Source: Streptococcus sp. 'caviae' (lineage in GTDB: Bacteria > Bacillota > Bacilli > Lactobacillales > Streptococcaceae). Taken from it: a stretch of DNA of 64,000 bases. A program made the position numbers and the translations under genes. The stretch is taken from NCBI RefSeq assembly GCF_001937065.1, contig NZ_MOWR01000001.1, forward strand, positions 329,769-393,768. Direction: 5' to 3'. The notes beneath the pieces are model-generated. The model made no database searches. It worked only from the letters and a program-made list of their open reading frames with translations, and was not told where the DNA came from. Shown piece by piece: positions 16,021 through 24,705 of this stretch. The first letter of the stretch is position 1, and every line of letters begins with the position of its first letter.

Positions 16021-17013
16021 TCAGCTGCTTTCTCGCTCCACCAATACAGAACTGTACACCAAGTGTCTGGCACTTGGTTTTCTCGTTTTTGAACCAATGT
16101 CTTCAAGGTTCATCACAGCGGCTTTTTCTCCCAGCTCTTTAGCCGGAATTTCCATGGCTGTCATTGACGTCTCCAGCATAGCTCCGATCGCCTGACCGGT
16201 TAAGCTGATAAGCCTGACTTGGTCGGGTACTCTGATAGACTTTTCTTTCAAGGCTCTCAGGGCTCCAATTCCTTGCGTATCAACCGCCGCCACAATAGCA
16301 TCTAATGCGGGATTGCGTCTTAATAGTTCCATGGTGCAGTCATAACCGTAAGCCATTGTATTAACAGGATTGTCAAATTCAGCAGTCGTCTCACTCAGTC
16401 CCAATTCTGTCAAAGCCTTTTGATAGCCCTGATACCGCTCTTTATAAGGCGCTAATTTCATACTGCCATTGATTAAGCCGATATTTTCGCAGCCCTTAGC
16501 TGCAAAATATTTGGTTGCCTCGTAGGCACTGGTTTTATAGCCCACAGTAACGCTGCTGATTTCAGGATCCTGCTTGCGAATAATCTGTGTCACCGCAAGA
16601 CCGCTGACCTGAATATCTCTCAGCAGCTTTTTATTGCTCCCTGTACCGGCAATGATAATCCCATCAACAAAACCATTTCTCAGGCGGTTCAGATATTCTT
16701 TTTCAATAGCAGGATCATCCCCGGTATTGCAAATGAGGGTGGCATAGCCCGCCTTTGTTGCCTCTTCTTCTATTCCTTGGGTAATCTCAGCAAAGGTTGT
16801 CATATGCAGATGTGGAATTACAACACCGATAGTATGGCGTTTGCCTTCTCTGAGGCCCTTGGCCAGCACATTGGGCTGGTAACTCAGCTCTTTAACTGCT
16901 TCCATGATTCGCGCCTTTGTTTCAGGATGGACATAGGCTGAATTGTTAAGAGCTCTGGAAACCGTACTGACATCAACACAGGCCAGCTTTGCTACATCTT
17001 TTAACGTTACCAT
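16021..17013 (-). CDS. LacI-family repressor of the divergent lyase/transporter operon
   Basis: The 330-residue protein has the LacI helix-turn-helix (MVTLKDVAKLACVDVSTVSR, ALNNS) followed by a periplasmic-binding-like sensor domain. The start at 17013 places the HTH at residue 1 as is usual; the open frame extends 73 codons upstream without support. A palindrome (12 bp) lies just after the promoter of the divergent operon, and a weaker copy (GCAAACGATTGTA near 17031) lies in its own promoter, so it probably represses both. The effector is unknown but should be the substrate or an intermediate of the pathway at 17259-22882. Confidence 0.88.
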   Translation of the reverse strand: MVTLKDVAKLACVDVSTVSRALNNSAYVHPETKARIMEAVKELSYQPNVLAKGLREGKRHTIGVVIPHLHMTTFAEITQGIEEEATKAGYATLICNTGDDPAIEKEYLNRLRNGFVDGIIIAGTGSNKKLLRDIQVSGLAVTQIIRKQDPEISSVTVGYKTSAYEATKYFAAKGCENIGLINGSMKLAPYKERYQGYQKALTELGLSETTAEFDNPVNTMAYGYDCTMELLRRNPALDAIVAAVDTQGIGALRALKEKSIRVPDQVRLISLTGQAIGAMLETSMTAMEIPAKELGEKAAVMNLEDIGSKTRKPSARHLVYSSVLVERESS

Positions 17014-17176
17014 CTGCTGTTTCCTTTCTGCAAACGATTGTATTTTTACTCTTATTATAAGCCTGAAAGATGGAAAACGCAAGCCGCTTCCTATTTTTAA
17101 ATTCCTGATAACCATTCCAATAACGATTATAAACAAAGCCATTTTATACAATTTTTTGCAGAAATAGCTCATAATA

Positions 17177-17228
17177 TTGACAGCGTTTTCAGTCAAGAAT
17201 ATAATGTGTTTTGTAAACAAACGTTTGT
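17177..17228 (+). promoter_or_regulatory. Consensus promoter with LacI-type operator
   Basis: TTGACA (17177-17182), a 17-bp spacer and TATAAT (17200-17205) form a consensus promoter. The perfect palindrome ACAAACGTTTGT (17217-17228) covers positions just after the likely transcription start, the standard place for a LacI-family repressor to block initiation. The sequence also fits a catabolite (CcpA) site loosely. Confidence 0.85.
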
Positions 17229-17258
17229 ACAAAAATCATTTTTAAAGGAGTATTTCTC

Positions 17259-18230
17259 ATGACTAAAGTTAAAAACTTCAAAACAATCTTCCCTGCTGTT
17301 TCTGTTCCGCTCAACGACGATTACTCTATTAATGAACCAGAATTTCGCTCTTACCTTCGCTGGATCAAAACTTTTTACGGCAAGGGAATGGATGGCCTAG
17401 TCTGTAACGGCCACACCGGTGAAATTACCGGACTGACCCGTGAAGAACGCAAGCGTGTCGTTGAAATCTGTGCAGAAGAGTGCGGTGATGTCATGACAAT
17501 CGTTTCAGGTATTAACTGTGAAAATACAGCTGAAAGCATTGAAATGGCCAGCGAAGCCAAAGAAGCCGGCGCTGATGCTATCCTTTTGATGCCGCCGCAC
17601 ATGTGGCTGCGCTTCGGTATGCACCCTGATGCACCGTTCGAATATGTTAAAGATGTTGCCGAAGGTGCGGACATTGATATTGTTATCCACCTTTACCCCG
17701 CAACCAGCAAGGCCTTCTATCCTGTCGAAACCCTGATTAAGATGTGCAAGGAAATTGATCACGTCAAATGTATCAAGATGGGAACGCGCGTAACGTCCAT
17801 CTATGAACATGATGTCCGCCTGCTGCGTCAGGAATGTCCTGATATTTCCCTCATTACCTGTCACGACGAAACGCTCTGTGTCAGCTGGTTCCCAGGCATG
17901 GATGGTGCCCTTATTGGATTTGCAGGATGCGTTCCGGAAATCATCTGCCCGGCACGGGAAGTCTTCGCAAATCCTGACAAGCATACATTGAAGGAAGCAC
18001 AAGATTGGTCAGACCGTATCTTCCATATTTCACAAGCAATTTACGGCGGCGGACAGCCTTCCGGCGAAGCCCATGCCCGTTTGAAAGAAGCACTGGTACA
18101 GCGCGGTATCTTCAGCTCAGGATTAATGAGAAAACCTGTACTGCCGCTCAATCAAGAAGAAAAAGACTGGATCGCGCTCGGTTTGAAACGCAGCGACCTG
18201 CCTGCTGTTGATATGACTCCATTCAAATAA
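17259..18230 (+). CDS. DapA-family (dihydrodipicolinate synthase-like) lyase/aldolase
   Basis: The 323-residue TIM-barrel protein shows the family motif GxxGE as 'NGHTGEITGL' (about residue 47), the active-site Tyr region 'IHLYPATS' and the Schiff-base Lys in 'KCIKMGTR' (about residue 174). DapA-like enzymes cleave or form 2-oxo acid bonds, releasing or using pyruvate-type units. A biosynthetic lysine role is unlikely because the gene is under a LacI repressor and next to a transporter and an oxaloacetate decarboxylase pump. I infer catabolic cleavage or dehydration of an imported sugar acid or hydroxy acid; the substrate is not readable from sequence. AAAGGAG precedes the ATG. Confidence 0.85.
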   Translation: MTKVKNFKTIFPAVSVPLNDDYSINEPEFRSYLRWIKTFYGKGMDGLVCNGHTGEITGLTREERKRVVEICAEECGDVMTIVSGINCENTAESIEMASEAKEAGADAILLMPPHMWLRFGMHPDAPFEYVKDVAEGADIDIVIHLYPATSKAFYPVETLIKMCKEIDHVKCIKMGTRVTSIYEHDVRLLRQECPDISLITCHDETLCVSWFPGMDGALIGFAGCVPEIICPAREVFANPDKHTLKEAQDWSDRIFHISQAIYGGGQPSGEAHARLKEALVQRGIFSSGLMRKPVLPLNQEEKDWIALGLKRSDLPAVDMTPFK

Positions 18231-18256
18231 TTGTATCTACAGAAATGGAGTCGCTT

Positions 18257-19537
18257 ATGACTGATAAAGATAATCAAAATACTGACTTGTCATCTGTTAA
18301 AAAGCTCGGTTTTCGGGAAATTTTAAAACGAATCGGTCCCGGTTTGATTTTAACAGGTGTTGTTATCGGTCCTGGAAATATCACGGCGTCTGCCATGATG
18401 GGAGCAAACTATGGTTATCGGCTGATCTGGCTGGTAATCCCCATCATTTTTATGGGAGTTACCTTCATGCTGACGTCTTACCGGATTTCCATGTTAACCG
18501 GCATGCCTATCCTACACGCCATCAGGCATTATTACGGCGGAATTGCTTCGGGCTTTGTCGGCTGTGCCCTCTTTTTATCCTGTCTCTTCTTTACCTTGGG
18601 AAATATTAGCGGTACCGGCGCTGGGATGAATTTGATTTTTGGTATCAACTGGAAATTAGGTGCGCTCATCATGCTTGCTGTGCTGATGTACTGTTATTTT
18701 TCTAAGGGCGTTTACTCGAAGGTTGAAAAAGGTATTTTAATCTGTATCATTGGCATGATTCTTGCTTTTTATGCCACTCTGATTGCTTCCGGCGGACCCG
18801 ATTGGGGTGCCCTTGGCAAGGGACTGGTTCTGTGGAAGGTGCCCAAGGGCAGCCTGAGCACAGCACTGGCTTATATCAGTACCAATGCTGCGGTTACAGC
18901 CGGTATCTACGGGACCTATCTGGGAGTTGAGAAAAAATGGAAAAAAGAAGATCTGTTTAACGGTGCCATGTTCTGGGATGCTATAGCGCATGTCATTACC
19001 GTTGTCTTGATTTCAGGAGCCATTATTCTGGTGGGAGCCATCGTCTTGCATCCCCAGCATATTGCTATTCAAAACCCATCACAATTAGCCGACCTGCTTG
19101 TGCCATTTTTGGGCAAGGCTGCTAAATTTGTCATGGGAGTTGCCCTGCTGGGTGCAGGGTTCTCATCGCTTCTCGGCAACACGCAGCGCGGTATGGTTCT
19201 TCTGGGAGCAGGATTTGACAAAGATGTTGCCCTTGAATCGAAATTTATTCGCTGGGGCTGTCTTATCTGTCTTGTATTTGCCTGCATCGTCTGCTTTTCT
19301 TACAATGGTTCTCCTACCCAATTGATTTTTATTGCAAATGTAGCAACTGCTATCGCAACACCTGTCGCCGGGCTCTTTGTTATGCTGATTCTGTGGAAGC
19401 CGGAAATTCATAAGGGCTATAAAATCCCCAGAATTTTACAAATCTCCATGACTATTAGCTATATTTTCGTTCTGGCAATGACTGTCTCTGCTCTGGGCGT
19501 TTATATACCGCAATTGATTGAGTCTTTAGGAGGCTAA
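18257..19537 (+). CDS. NRAMP-fold transporter lacking the metal-binding motif
   Basis: The 426-residue protein has 11 predicted membrane spans and NRAMP-like order. In true NRAMP Mn/Fe carriers helix 1 carries DPGN; here it is 'IGPGNITAS', so the metal-binding Asp is Gly. Helix 6 normally has MPH; here it reads 'TAGIYGTYLG' with neither Met nor His. Divalent metal uptake is therefore unlikely. Cotranscription with the DapA-like lyase under one repressor points to import of that enzyme's organic substrate (inference). The start at 18257 follows GGAG; an ATG four codons earlier lies over that site. Confidence 0.85.
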   Translation: MTDKDNQNTDLSSVKKLGFREILKRIGPGLILTGVVIGPGNITASAMMGANYGYRLIWLVIPIIFMGVTFMLTSYRISMLTGMPILHAIRHYYGGIASGFVGCALFLSCLFFTLGNISGTGAGMNLIFGINWKLGALIMLAVLMYCYFSKGVYSKVEKGILICIIGMILAFYATLIASGGPDWGALGKGLVLWKVPKGSLSTALAYISTNAAVTAGIYGTYLGVEKKWKKEDLFNGAMFWDAIAHVITVVLISGAIILVGAIVLHPQHIAIQNPSQLADLLVPFLGKAAKFVMGVALLGAGFSSLLGNTQRGMVLLGAGFDKDVALESKFIRWGCLICLVFACIVCFSYNGSPTQLIFIANVATAIATPVAGLFVMLILWKPEIHKGYKIPRILQISMTISYIFVLAMTVSALGVYIPQLIESLGG

Positions 19538-19540
19538 AAC

Positions 19541-19616
19541 CGTAAAAAAGCCGCTTGTGCTTTTAAGCATCTTAGAGCTGTATGCTCTTTATGTTTATCA
19601 GCCGGCGGCTTTTTCC
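19541..19616 (+). terminator. Terminator after the transporter gene
   Basis: A long hairpin with AAAAAAGCCGC / GCGGCTTTTT arms and a structured interior follows the stop by a few bases. A weak promoter (TATAAT, 19634-19639, poor -35) lies after it. The decarboxylase genes may thus be read both by read-through and from their own start. Confidence 0.75.
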
Positions 19617-19680
19617 TTTTACAAAGAATATAGTATAATAAAGATAACTATTTTTTAAATCACTAGATAAGGAGTATATC

Positions 19681-21075
19681 ATGGAAAATGTCAGAAAAAT
19701 CGGCATTACCGATACTGTTCTGCGGGACGCCCATCAATCCTTGATGGCTACCAGAATGCCTCTGGCTGATATGGAACCGATCATCCCTTTGCTGGATCAA
19801 GTCGGCTATGCCTCGCTTGAGTGCTGGGGCGGAGCAACCTTTGACGCCTGCATTCGCTTTTTAAATGAAGATCCTTGGGAACGCCTGCGCACCATCAAAA
19901 GACTGGCTCCCAACACCCCTTTGCAGATGCTGCTGCGCGGGCAGAACTTATTGGGCTACCGCCACTATGCCGATGATGTTGTTGAAAAATTTATTAGGCT
20001 TTCTGCTGAAAACGGGATTGATATCTTTCGGATTTTCGATGCCTTAAATGATGTCAGAAATTTAAAAACGGCTCTTCAGGCTGTTAAAAAGACCGGAAAA
20101 GAGGCTCAGCTAACCATCTGTTATACCATCAGTGATGTCCATACCGTTCCTTATTATGTTTCACTTGCTCAAAAGATGCAGGATATGGGAGCAGATTCCC
20201 TGTGTATCAAAGACATGGCCGGTATTTTAACGCCGGCAAAAGGGAAAGAGCTGGTTTCTGCTCTGACTGAAGTCATCAGCATTCCGATTGTCGTTCATAC
20301 GCACTGTACCAGCGGTATTGCTCCTTTGACTTATCAGGCTGTCTTAGAAGCTGGGGCCGATCGTATTGACACGGCTATCTCGCCTTTTAGTGAAGGAACC
20401 AGCCAACCGGCTACGGAGTCTATGGCTATTGTTCTTGAAGAATTAGGATATGACCACGGCCTGAACATGGACCTGCTTAAAGAAGCTGCCGATTATTTCA
20501 GACCTTTAAAAGACCGTTATCTCAAGGAAGGGCTCTTAGACCCGAAAATGCTGACGCCTGATCCGCGCTCGCTCATTTATCAGGTGCCGGGCGGCATGCT
20601 GTCAAACATGTATTCCCAATTAAAGCAGGCTGGTGCCATTGACAAATACGAAGAGGTTCTAAAAGAAATTCCCCGTGTCCGCAGGAATCTTGGCTATCCG
20701 CCGCTGGTAACGCCGCTCAGTCAGATGGTGGGAACACAGGCAACGATGAATGTTGTAGCCGGAAGCGCCTATAAAATGGTGCCCAGCGAAATCAAGGCCT
20801 ATCTTATGGGCCAATACGGCCGCTCCCCTGTGCCTATAGATGAAGATTTCCGCACTCAGCTGATTGAGGATGAAGAGGTGATTACCGACCGCCCGGCTGA
20901 TCACTTGGATCCTGAATTTGACAGCTTGGCTAAGAAGGTGTCAGGCCTTGCACAATCCGATGAAGATGTCCTGATTTACGCCCTCTTTCCCAAGGTTGGA
21001 AAAGACTTTTTGACACAGAAGTACCGGCCGGCAGAACCCCAAACAGACCTTATCAAGGTGTCAGGAAGATTTTAA
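19681..21075 (+). CDS. oadA: Oxaloacetate decarboxylase alpha subunit, carboxyltransferase domain
   Basis: The 464-residue protein opens with 'ITDTVLRDAHQSLMATRM', the signature of the OadA/pyruvate carboxylase carboxyltransferase, with metal/active-site elements 'LCIKDMAG' (the biotin-dependent Lys) and 'VVHTHCTSG' (His-x-His). It lacks the C-terminal biotinyl domain found in many OadA proteins; that domain is a separate gene at 21393. The enzyme moves CO2 from oxaloacetate to biotin; the membrane beta subunit then releases it and pumps Na+ out. A ribosome site AAGGAG precedes the ATG. Confidence 0.93.
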   Translation: MENVRKIGITDTVLRDAHQSLMATRMPLADMEPIIPLLDQVGYASLECWGGATFDACIRFLNEDPWERLRTIKRLAPNTPLQMLLRGQNLLGYRHYADDVVEKFIRLSAENGIDIFRIFDALNDVRNLKTALQAVKKTGKEAQLTICYTISDVHTVPYYVSLAQKMQDMGADSLCIKDMAGILTPAKGKELVSALTEVISIPIVVHTHCTSGIAPLTYQAVLEAGADRIDTAISPFSEGTSQPATESMAIVLEELGYDHGLNMDLLKEAADYFRPLKDRYLKEGLLDPKMLTPDPRSLIYQVPGGMLSNMYSQLKQAGAIDKYEEVLKEIPRVRRNLGYPPLVTPLSQMVGTQATMNVVAGSAYKMVPSEIKAYLMGQYGRSPVPIDEDFRTQLIEDEEVITDRPADHLDPEFDSLAKKVSGLAQSDEDVLIYALFPKVGKDFLTQKYRPAEPQTDLIKVSGRF

Positions 21076-21093
21076 AAGGAAGGAAATATCATT

Positions 21094-21396
21094 ATGACAT
21101 TAACCGATATGTTTATTATAACCTTGGCATCGATGGGGTTGGTTTTTCTTATTCTGACCGGTTTGATGTATGTTATCCAGCTGACGGCTGTTCTGGTCAA
21201 TGCTTCTGACAAAAGGGCAGAACCTGCGGCCTTATCAGTACCGGCGCAAGCAGCCAGACCGCTGACAGGTCAGGAGCTAGTTGACAAAGACAAGCATGCA
21301 AAGATAGCTGTTATTACAGCGCTAGCCATTGCCAGCAAAGAAGAAAATAAACAGTTTAAAATCGAAAAAGTTGAAAAAGTAGGGAGTCAAAAATGA
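21094..21396 (+). CDS. Oxaloacetate decarboxylase gamma-type subunit
   Basis: The 100-residue protein has one N-terminal membrane helix (about residues 8-32) followed by an Ala/Pro-rich linker and a Lys-rich tail, the build of OadG proteins that hold the alpha and beta subunits together. It lies 18 bases after oadA, and its stop overlaps the start of the biotinyl protein gene by four bases. Confidence 0.8.
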   Translation: MTLTDMFIITLASMGLVFLILTGLMYVIQLTAVLVNASDKRAEPAALSVPAQAARPLTGQELVDKDKHAKIAVITALAIASKEENKQFKIEKVEKVGSQK

Positions 21397-21740
21397 AAAC
21401 ATATGAAGTAAACGTTAATGGCGATATCTATATTGTCAGCCTGAGAGAACTTGATGCGGCAGAGGCATCTGCTCCTTTGAAACAAACAGCGGCACCGACA
21501 CCGGCACCGGCGGCTGCCGACAGTTCAGACGGCTACGCTATTCAGGCACCGATGGCAGGAAAAATTCTGCAAATCCATAAGGCTGTCGGAGATACCGTCA
21601 AAGCCGGAGATATGCTGTTCACCTTAGAAGCTATGAAAATGGAAACACCTATTCAGGCGCCAAGAGACGGGGTTGTTGCTGCTATTGCTGTTTCAGCCAA
21701 CCAAACCGTCAATACTGATGATCTGCTGATGACCATCTAA
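21393..21740 (+). CDS. Biotin carboxyl carrier protein of the decarboxylase pump
   Basis: The 115-residue protein has an N-terminal strand region, an Ala/Pro/Thr hinge (residues 30-48) and a C-terminal biotinyl domain with the biotinylation site 'LEAMKMETP' (Lys near residue 81). It carries the carboxyl group from OadA to OadB. It overlaps the gamma-type gene by ATGA, which indicates translational coupling. Confidence 0.92.
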   Translation: MKTYEVNVNGDIYIVSLRELDAAEASAPLKQTAAPTPAPAAADSSDGYAIQAPMAGKILQIHKAVGDTVKAGDMLFTLEAMKMETPIQAPRDGVVAAIAVSANQTVNTDDLLMTI

Positions 21741-21754
21741 CAAGGAGAATCGCT

Positions 21755-22882
21755 ATGCAAATCATTCATCAATTGTTAGAAACATCCGGCTTTTATAATT
21801 TAACCTATCAGAACATCATTATGATTATGATTGCCTGCATTTTCCTCTACTTGGGCATCAAAAAAGGCTATGAACCTTATCTGATGATTCCGATTTCCTT
21901 TGGAATGCTGCTGGTGAATCTGCCGCTAGCTAATTTAATGGCCGGACCGACAAAAACGGAAGCCGGCGGGCTGCTCTACTATCTTTATCAGGGAACGCAC
22001 CTGGGTATCTATCCGCCCTTAATTTTTCTCTGTCTGGGAGCATCAACAGACTTTGAACCCTTGCTGGCAAATCCCAAGACGATTTTGCTGGGAGGGGCTG
22101 CCCAGTTCGGTATTTTCGCGGCTTTCTTTCTGGCAGCCAGCTGGGGTATGTCTCCTCAGGAAGCAGCTTCTGTGGGAATTATCGGCGGTGCCGACGGTCC
22201 GACAGCGCTCTTTTTAACGTCGAAACTGGCGCCCCATCTGCTGTCCGCTATTGCTCTGGCAGCCTATTCTTATATGGCGCTTATCCCCATTATCCAGCCG
22301 CCTATCATAAAACTGCTGACAACCCAAAAAGAGCGCCGCATTGTTATGAAAGTCGGCAGAAAAGTCAGCCAGCGGGAAAAAATTATCTTCCCAATCGTGG
22401 TTACCATTTTTGTCAGCCTGCTGGTTCCCAGTGCAACGACCCTGATTAGCTGCCTCATGCTGGGCAACTTGGTCAAAGAATCCGGTGTTGTGCCAAACAT
22501 TACTACCGTGCTGCAAAATGCTCTCATGTATGGTATTACTATTATTCTTGGCTTGACTGTCGGAGCAAAAGCTGACGGATCCTTGTTTTTGTCCGTCACA
22601 ACTTTGAAAATCACGCTCCTCGGCCTCATTGCCTTTACAGTTGGTACCGCTTCAGGCGTGTTAATGGGCAAGCTCATGTGTTACCTGTCTAAGGGTAAAA
22701 TCAATCCAATGATCGGTGCAGCCGGTGTATCAGCCGTGCCAATGGCTGCGCGTGTTGTCCATAAGGAAGGGCAAAAAGAAGATCCTGAAAACTTCCTGCT
22801 CATGCATGCCATGGGACCAAACGTTGCCGGCGTTATCGGCTCAGCTATTGCAGCTGGTATTTTACTGGCCTTCTTCTCATAA
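21755..22882 (+). CDS. oadB: Oxaloacetate decarboxylase beta subunit (Na+ pump)
   Basis: The 375-residue membrane protein has about nine to eleven spans and the conserved OadB motifs 'GGADGPTALF' (with the key Asp) and 'AAGVSAVPMAARVV' near the C-terminus. It decarboxylates carboxybiotin and couples this to sodium export across the membrane. The gene lies 15 bases after the biotin carrier and ends the operon at a long hairpin. Together with OadA this turns oxaloacetate into pyruvate and a sodium gradient. Confidence 0.93.
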   Translation: MQIIHQLLETSGFYNLTYQNIIMIMIACIFLYLGIKKGYEPYLMIPISFGMLLVNLPLANLMAGPTKTEAGGLLYYLYQGTHLGIYPPLIFLCLGASTDFEPLLANPKTILLGGAAQFGIFAAFFLAASWGMSPQEAASVGIIGGADGPTALFLTSKLAPHLLSAIALAAYSYMALIPIIQPPIIKLLTTQKERRIVMKVGRKVSQREKIIFPIVVTIFVSLLVPSATTLISCLMLGNLVKESGVVPNITTVLQNALMYGITIILGLTVGAKADGSLFLSVTTLKITLLGLIAFTVGTASGVLMGKLMCYLSKGKINPMIGAAGVSAVPMAARVVHKEGQKEDPENFLLMHAMGPNVAGVIGSAIAAGILLAFFS

Positions 22883-22899
22883 AATCATTTTGCTGACTA

Positions 22900-22962
22900 T
22901 TAAAAAAAGCGAGATTCCCATCAGAGTCCTTAAGGAATTGATGGAAATCTCGCTTTTTCAAT
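22900..22962. terminator. Bidirectional terminator between oadB and treA
   Basis: Long arms AAAAAGCGAGATT.CCATCA / TGATGG.AATCTCGCTTTTT with a short interior give a strong hairpin that serves the two convergent operons. Confidence 0.9.
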
Positions 22963-22988
22963 CTATGCAGTATCAACTGATTGATTCT

Positions 22989-24614
22989 TTATTGCTGTAA
23001 AATCGCCAGTGTTTGATAAGGTTTCAAGGTGATTTTTTCAGAAAGTTCGACATTATCATAATTACTGATTAACACTTTTCCTGCTTGATAATTTGCTGCC
23101 AGGTCAAGCTCTGCCTCAGCTGCCGAAAAATTATTGAGCACCAGCAGTTTTTGGCCTTCGTATTCTCTTTCAAAGGCATAAACCTGACTGCTGTCCCTGT
23201 AAGCTGCCTGATAATCCCCTTGGGCTATAATCGGCAAAGTCTTACGCAGGCGGATTAATTCCTGATAGAAAGGGAAAATCTTCCCTTTCTTTTCCTTGGC
23301 AACATTAATCTGCTGATAAGTTCTGCCGACTTTGAGCCAAGGCTCCGCTGTTGAAAAGCCTGCATTGTTACTGGCATCCCACTGCATGGGCGTGCGGGAA
23401 TTGTCCCGCGACTTGGCCTTAATGATGGCAAATGCTTGTTCCTGTGTCTTGCCGGAAGCCAGCAATTCCTGATAGGCATTGAGAGACTCAACATCCACAT
23501 AATCGTCCATGCTGTCATAGTCTGGATCGAGCATGCCGATTTCTTCACCCATGTAAATATACGGTGTTCCGCGCGACAGATGAATGCTGGCAGCCAGCAT
23601 AGTCGCTCCTTCATTGCGAAAATGCTCAATATTAATAAAACGGTTGAGTGCACGCGGCTGGTCATGGTTATTCCAAAAGAGAGCGCTCCAGCCATTTCCC
23701 TCGCTCATGCCTTCGCCCCAAGTGTGGAAAAGATTTTTTAATTCTTCAAAATCAAAGGTCTTGAGTGTCCATTTTTGCCCATTTTCGTAGTCCACCTTAA
23801 GATGGTGAAAGTTGAAAACCATAGACAGCTCATGGCTGTCAGGATTGCTGTACTGAACACAGTTTGGAATGTCTGTAAAACTCATCTCGCCGACCGTCAT
23901 GCCATCGCTGTCCTTGCCAAAGGTAGCTTGGTTGAGCATTTTTAAATAATCATGGTTAATCGGACGGTCCGTATATTCCGGCTTGCCGTCAAAGGCCGGA
24001 TTGTCCTTTAATTCTTCATCCTTGCCAATCAGATTGATGACATCAAAACGAAAGCCCTTGACACCTTTGCTGCGCCAAAAATTAACTACCTTGAACAATT
24101 CTTCACGCACGTGCGGATTGCGCCAGTTAAGATCAGCCTGTGTCACGTCAAAGAGGTGGAGATAATACTTGCCGGTATTGCCAAAAGGCGCCCAGGCGCT
24201 GCCGCTAAACTTAGAAACCCAGTCTGTCGGTTTATCGCGTAAAATAAAGAAATCTTGATAGTAAGCATCACCGGCCAGAGCCTTTTGAAACCACTCATGG
24301 TCAGTCGAGCAGTGATTGAGCACCATATCCAGCATGATTTCAATGCCGTGCTCCTTGCCTTTGCGGGACAGTTCCTCAAAATCGTCCATAGTGCCAAACA
24401 GGGGGTTTACAGCCGTATAATCAGAAACATCATAACCATTATCCCGCTGCGGACTTGGGTAGAAAGGATTGAGCCAGATGACACCCACACCCAATTCTTC
24501 CAGATAGGGGAGCTTTTCAATAATCCCTCTTAAATCACCAATCCCATTGCCAGTTGTATCCTTATAAGACTTTGGATAAATTTGATAGACAACCTTTCTC
24601 TTGTCCAATGTCAT
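22989..24614 (-). CDS. treA: Trehalose-6-phosphate hydrolase
   Basis: The 541-residue GH13 enzyme starts 'MTLDKRKVVYQIYPKSYKDT' and shows the family regions 'MVLNHCS', 'GFRFDVINL' (nucleophile Asp), 'VGEMSF' (acid Glu) and 'FWNNHDQPR'. It splits trehalose 6-phosphate to glucose and glucose 6-phosphate in the cytoplasm. The start at 24614 follows GAGGAG; the longer frame has no such site. It lies 90 bases after the trehalose PTS gene and is probably cotranscribed with it under TreR. Confidence 0.95.
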   Translation of the reverse strand: MTLDKRKVVYQIYPKSYKDTTGNGIGDLRGIIEKLPYLEELGVGVIWLNPFYPSPQRDNGYDVSDYTAVNPLFGTMDDFEELSRKGKEHGIEIMLDMVLNHCSTDHEWFQKALAGDAYYQDFFILRDKPTDWVSKFSGSAWAPFGNTGKYYLHLFDVTQADLNWRNPHVREELFKVVNFWRSKGVKGFRFDVINLIGKDEELKDNPAFDGKPEYTDRPINHDYLKMLNQATFGKDSDGMTVGEMSFTDIPNCVQYSNPDSHELSMVFNFHHLKVDYENGQKWTLKTFDFEELKNLFHTWGEGMSEGNGWSALFWNNHDQPRALNRFINIEHFRNEGATMLAASIHLSRGTPYIYMGEEIGMLDPDYDSMDDYVDVESLNAYQELLASGKTQEQAFAIIKAKSRDNSRTPMQWDASNNAGFSTAEPWLKVGRTYQQINVAKEKKGKIFPFYQELIRLRKTLPIIAQGDYQAAYRDSSQVYAFEREYEGQKLLVLNNFSAAEAELDLAANYQAGKVLISNYDNVELSEKITLKPYQTLAILQQ

Positions 24615-24705
24615 ACTATGCTCCTCACTAATAATAAGAGAGCAGGATAAAGGCTGCTTTCTCACGTCTAATATCCTACTCTGTTATCCATTATATCAAT
24701 TTTTT

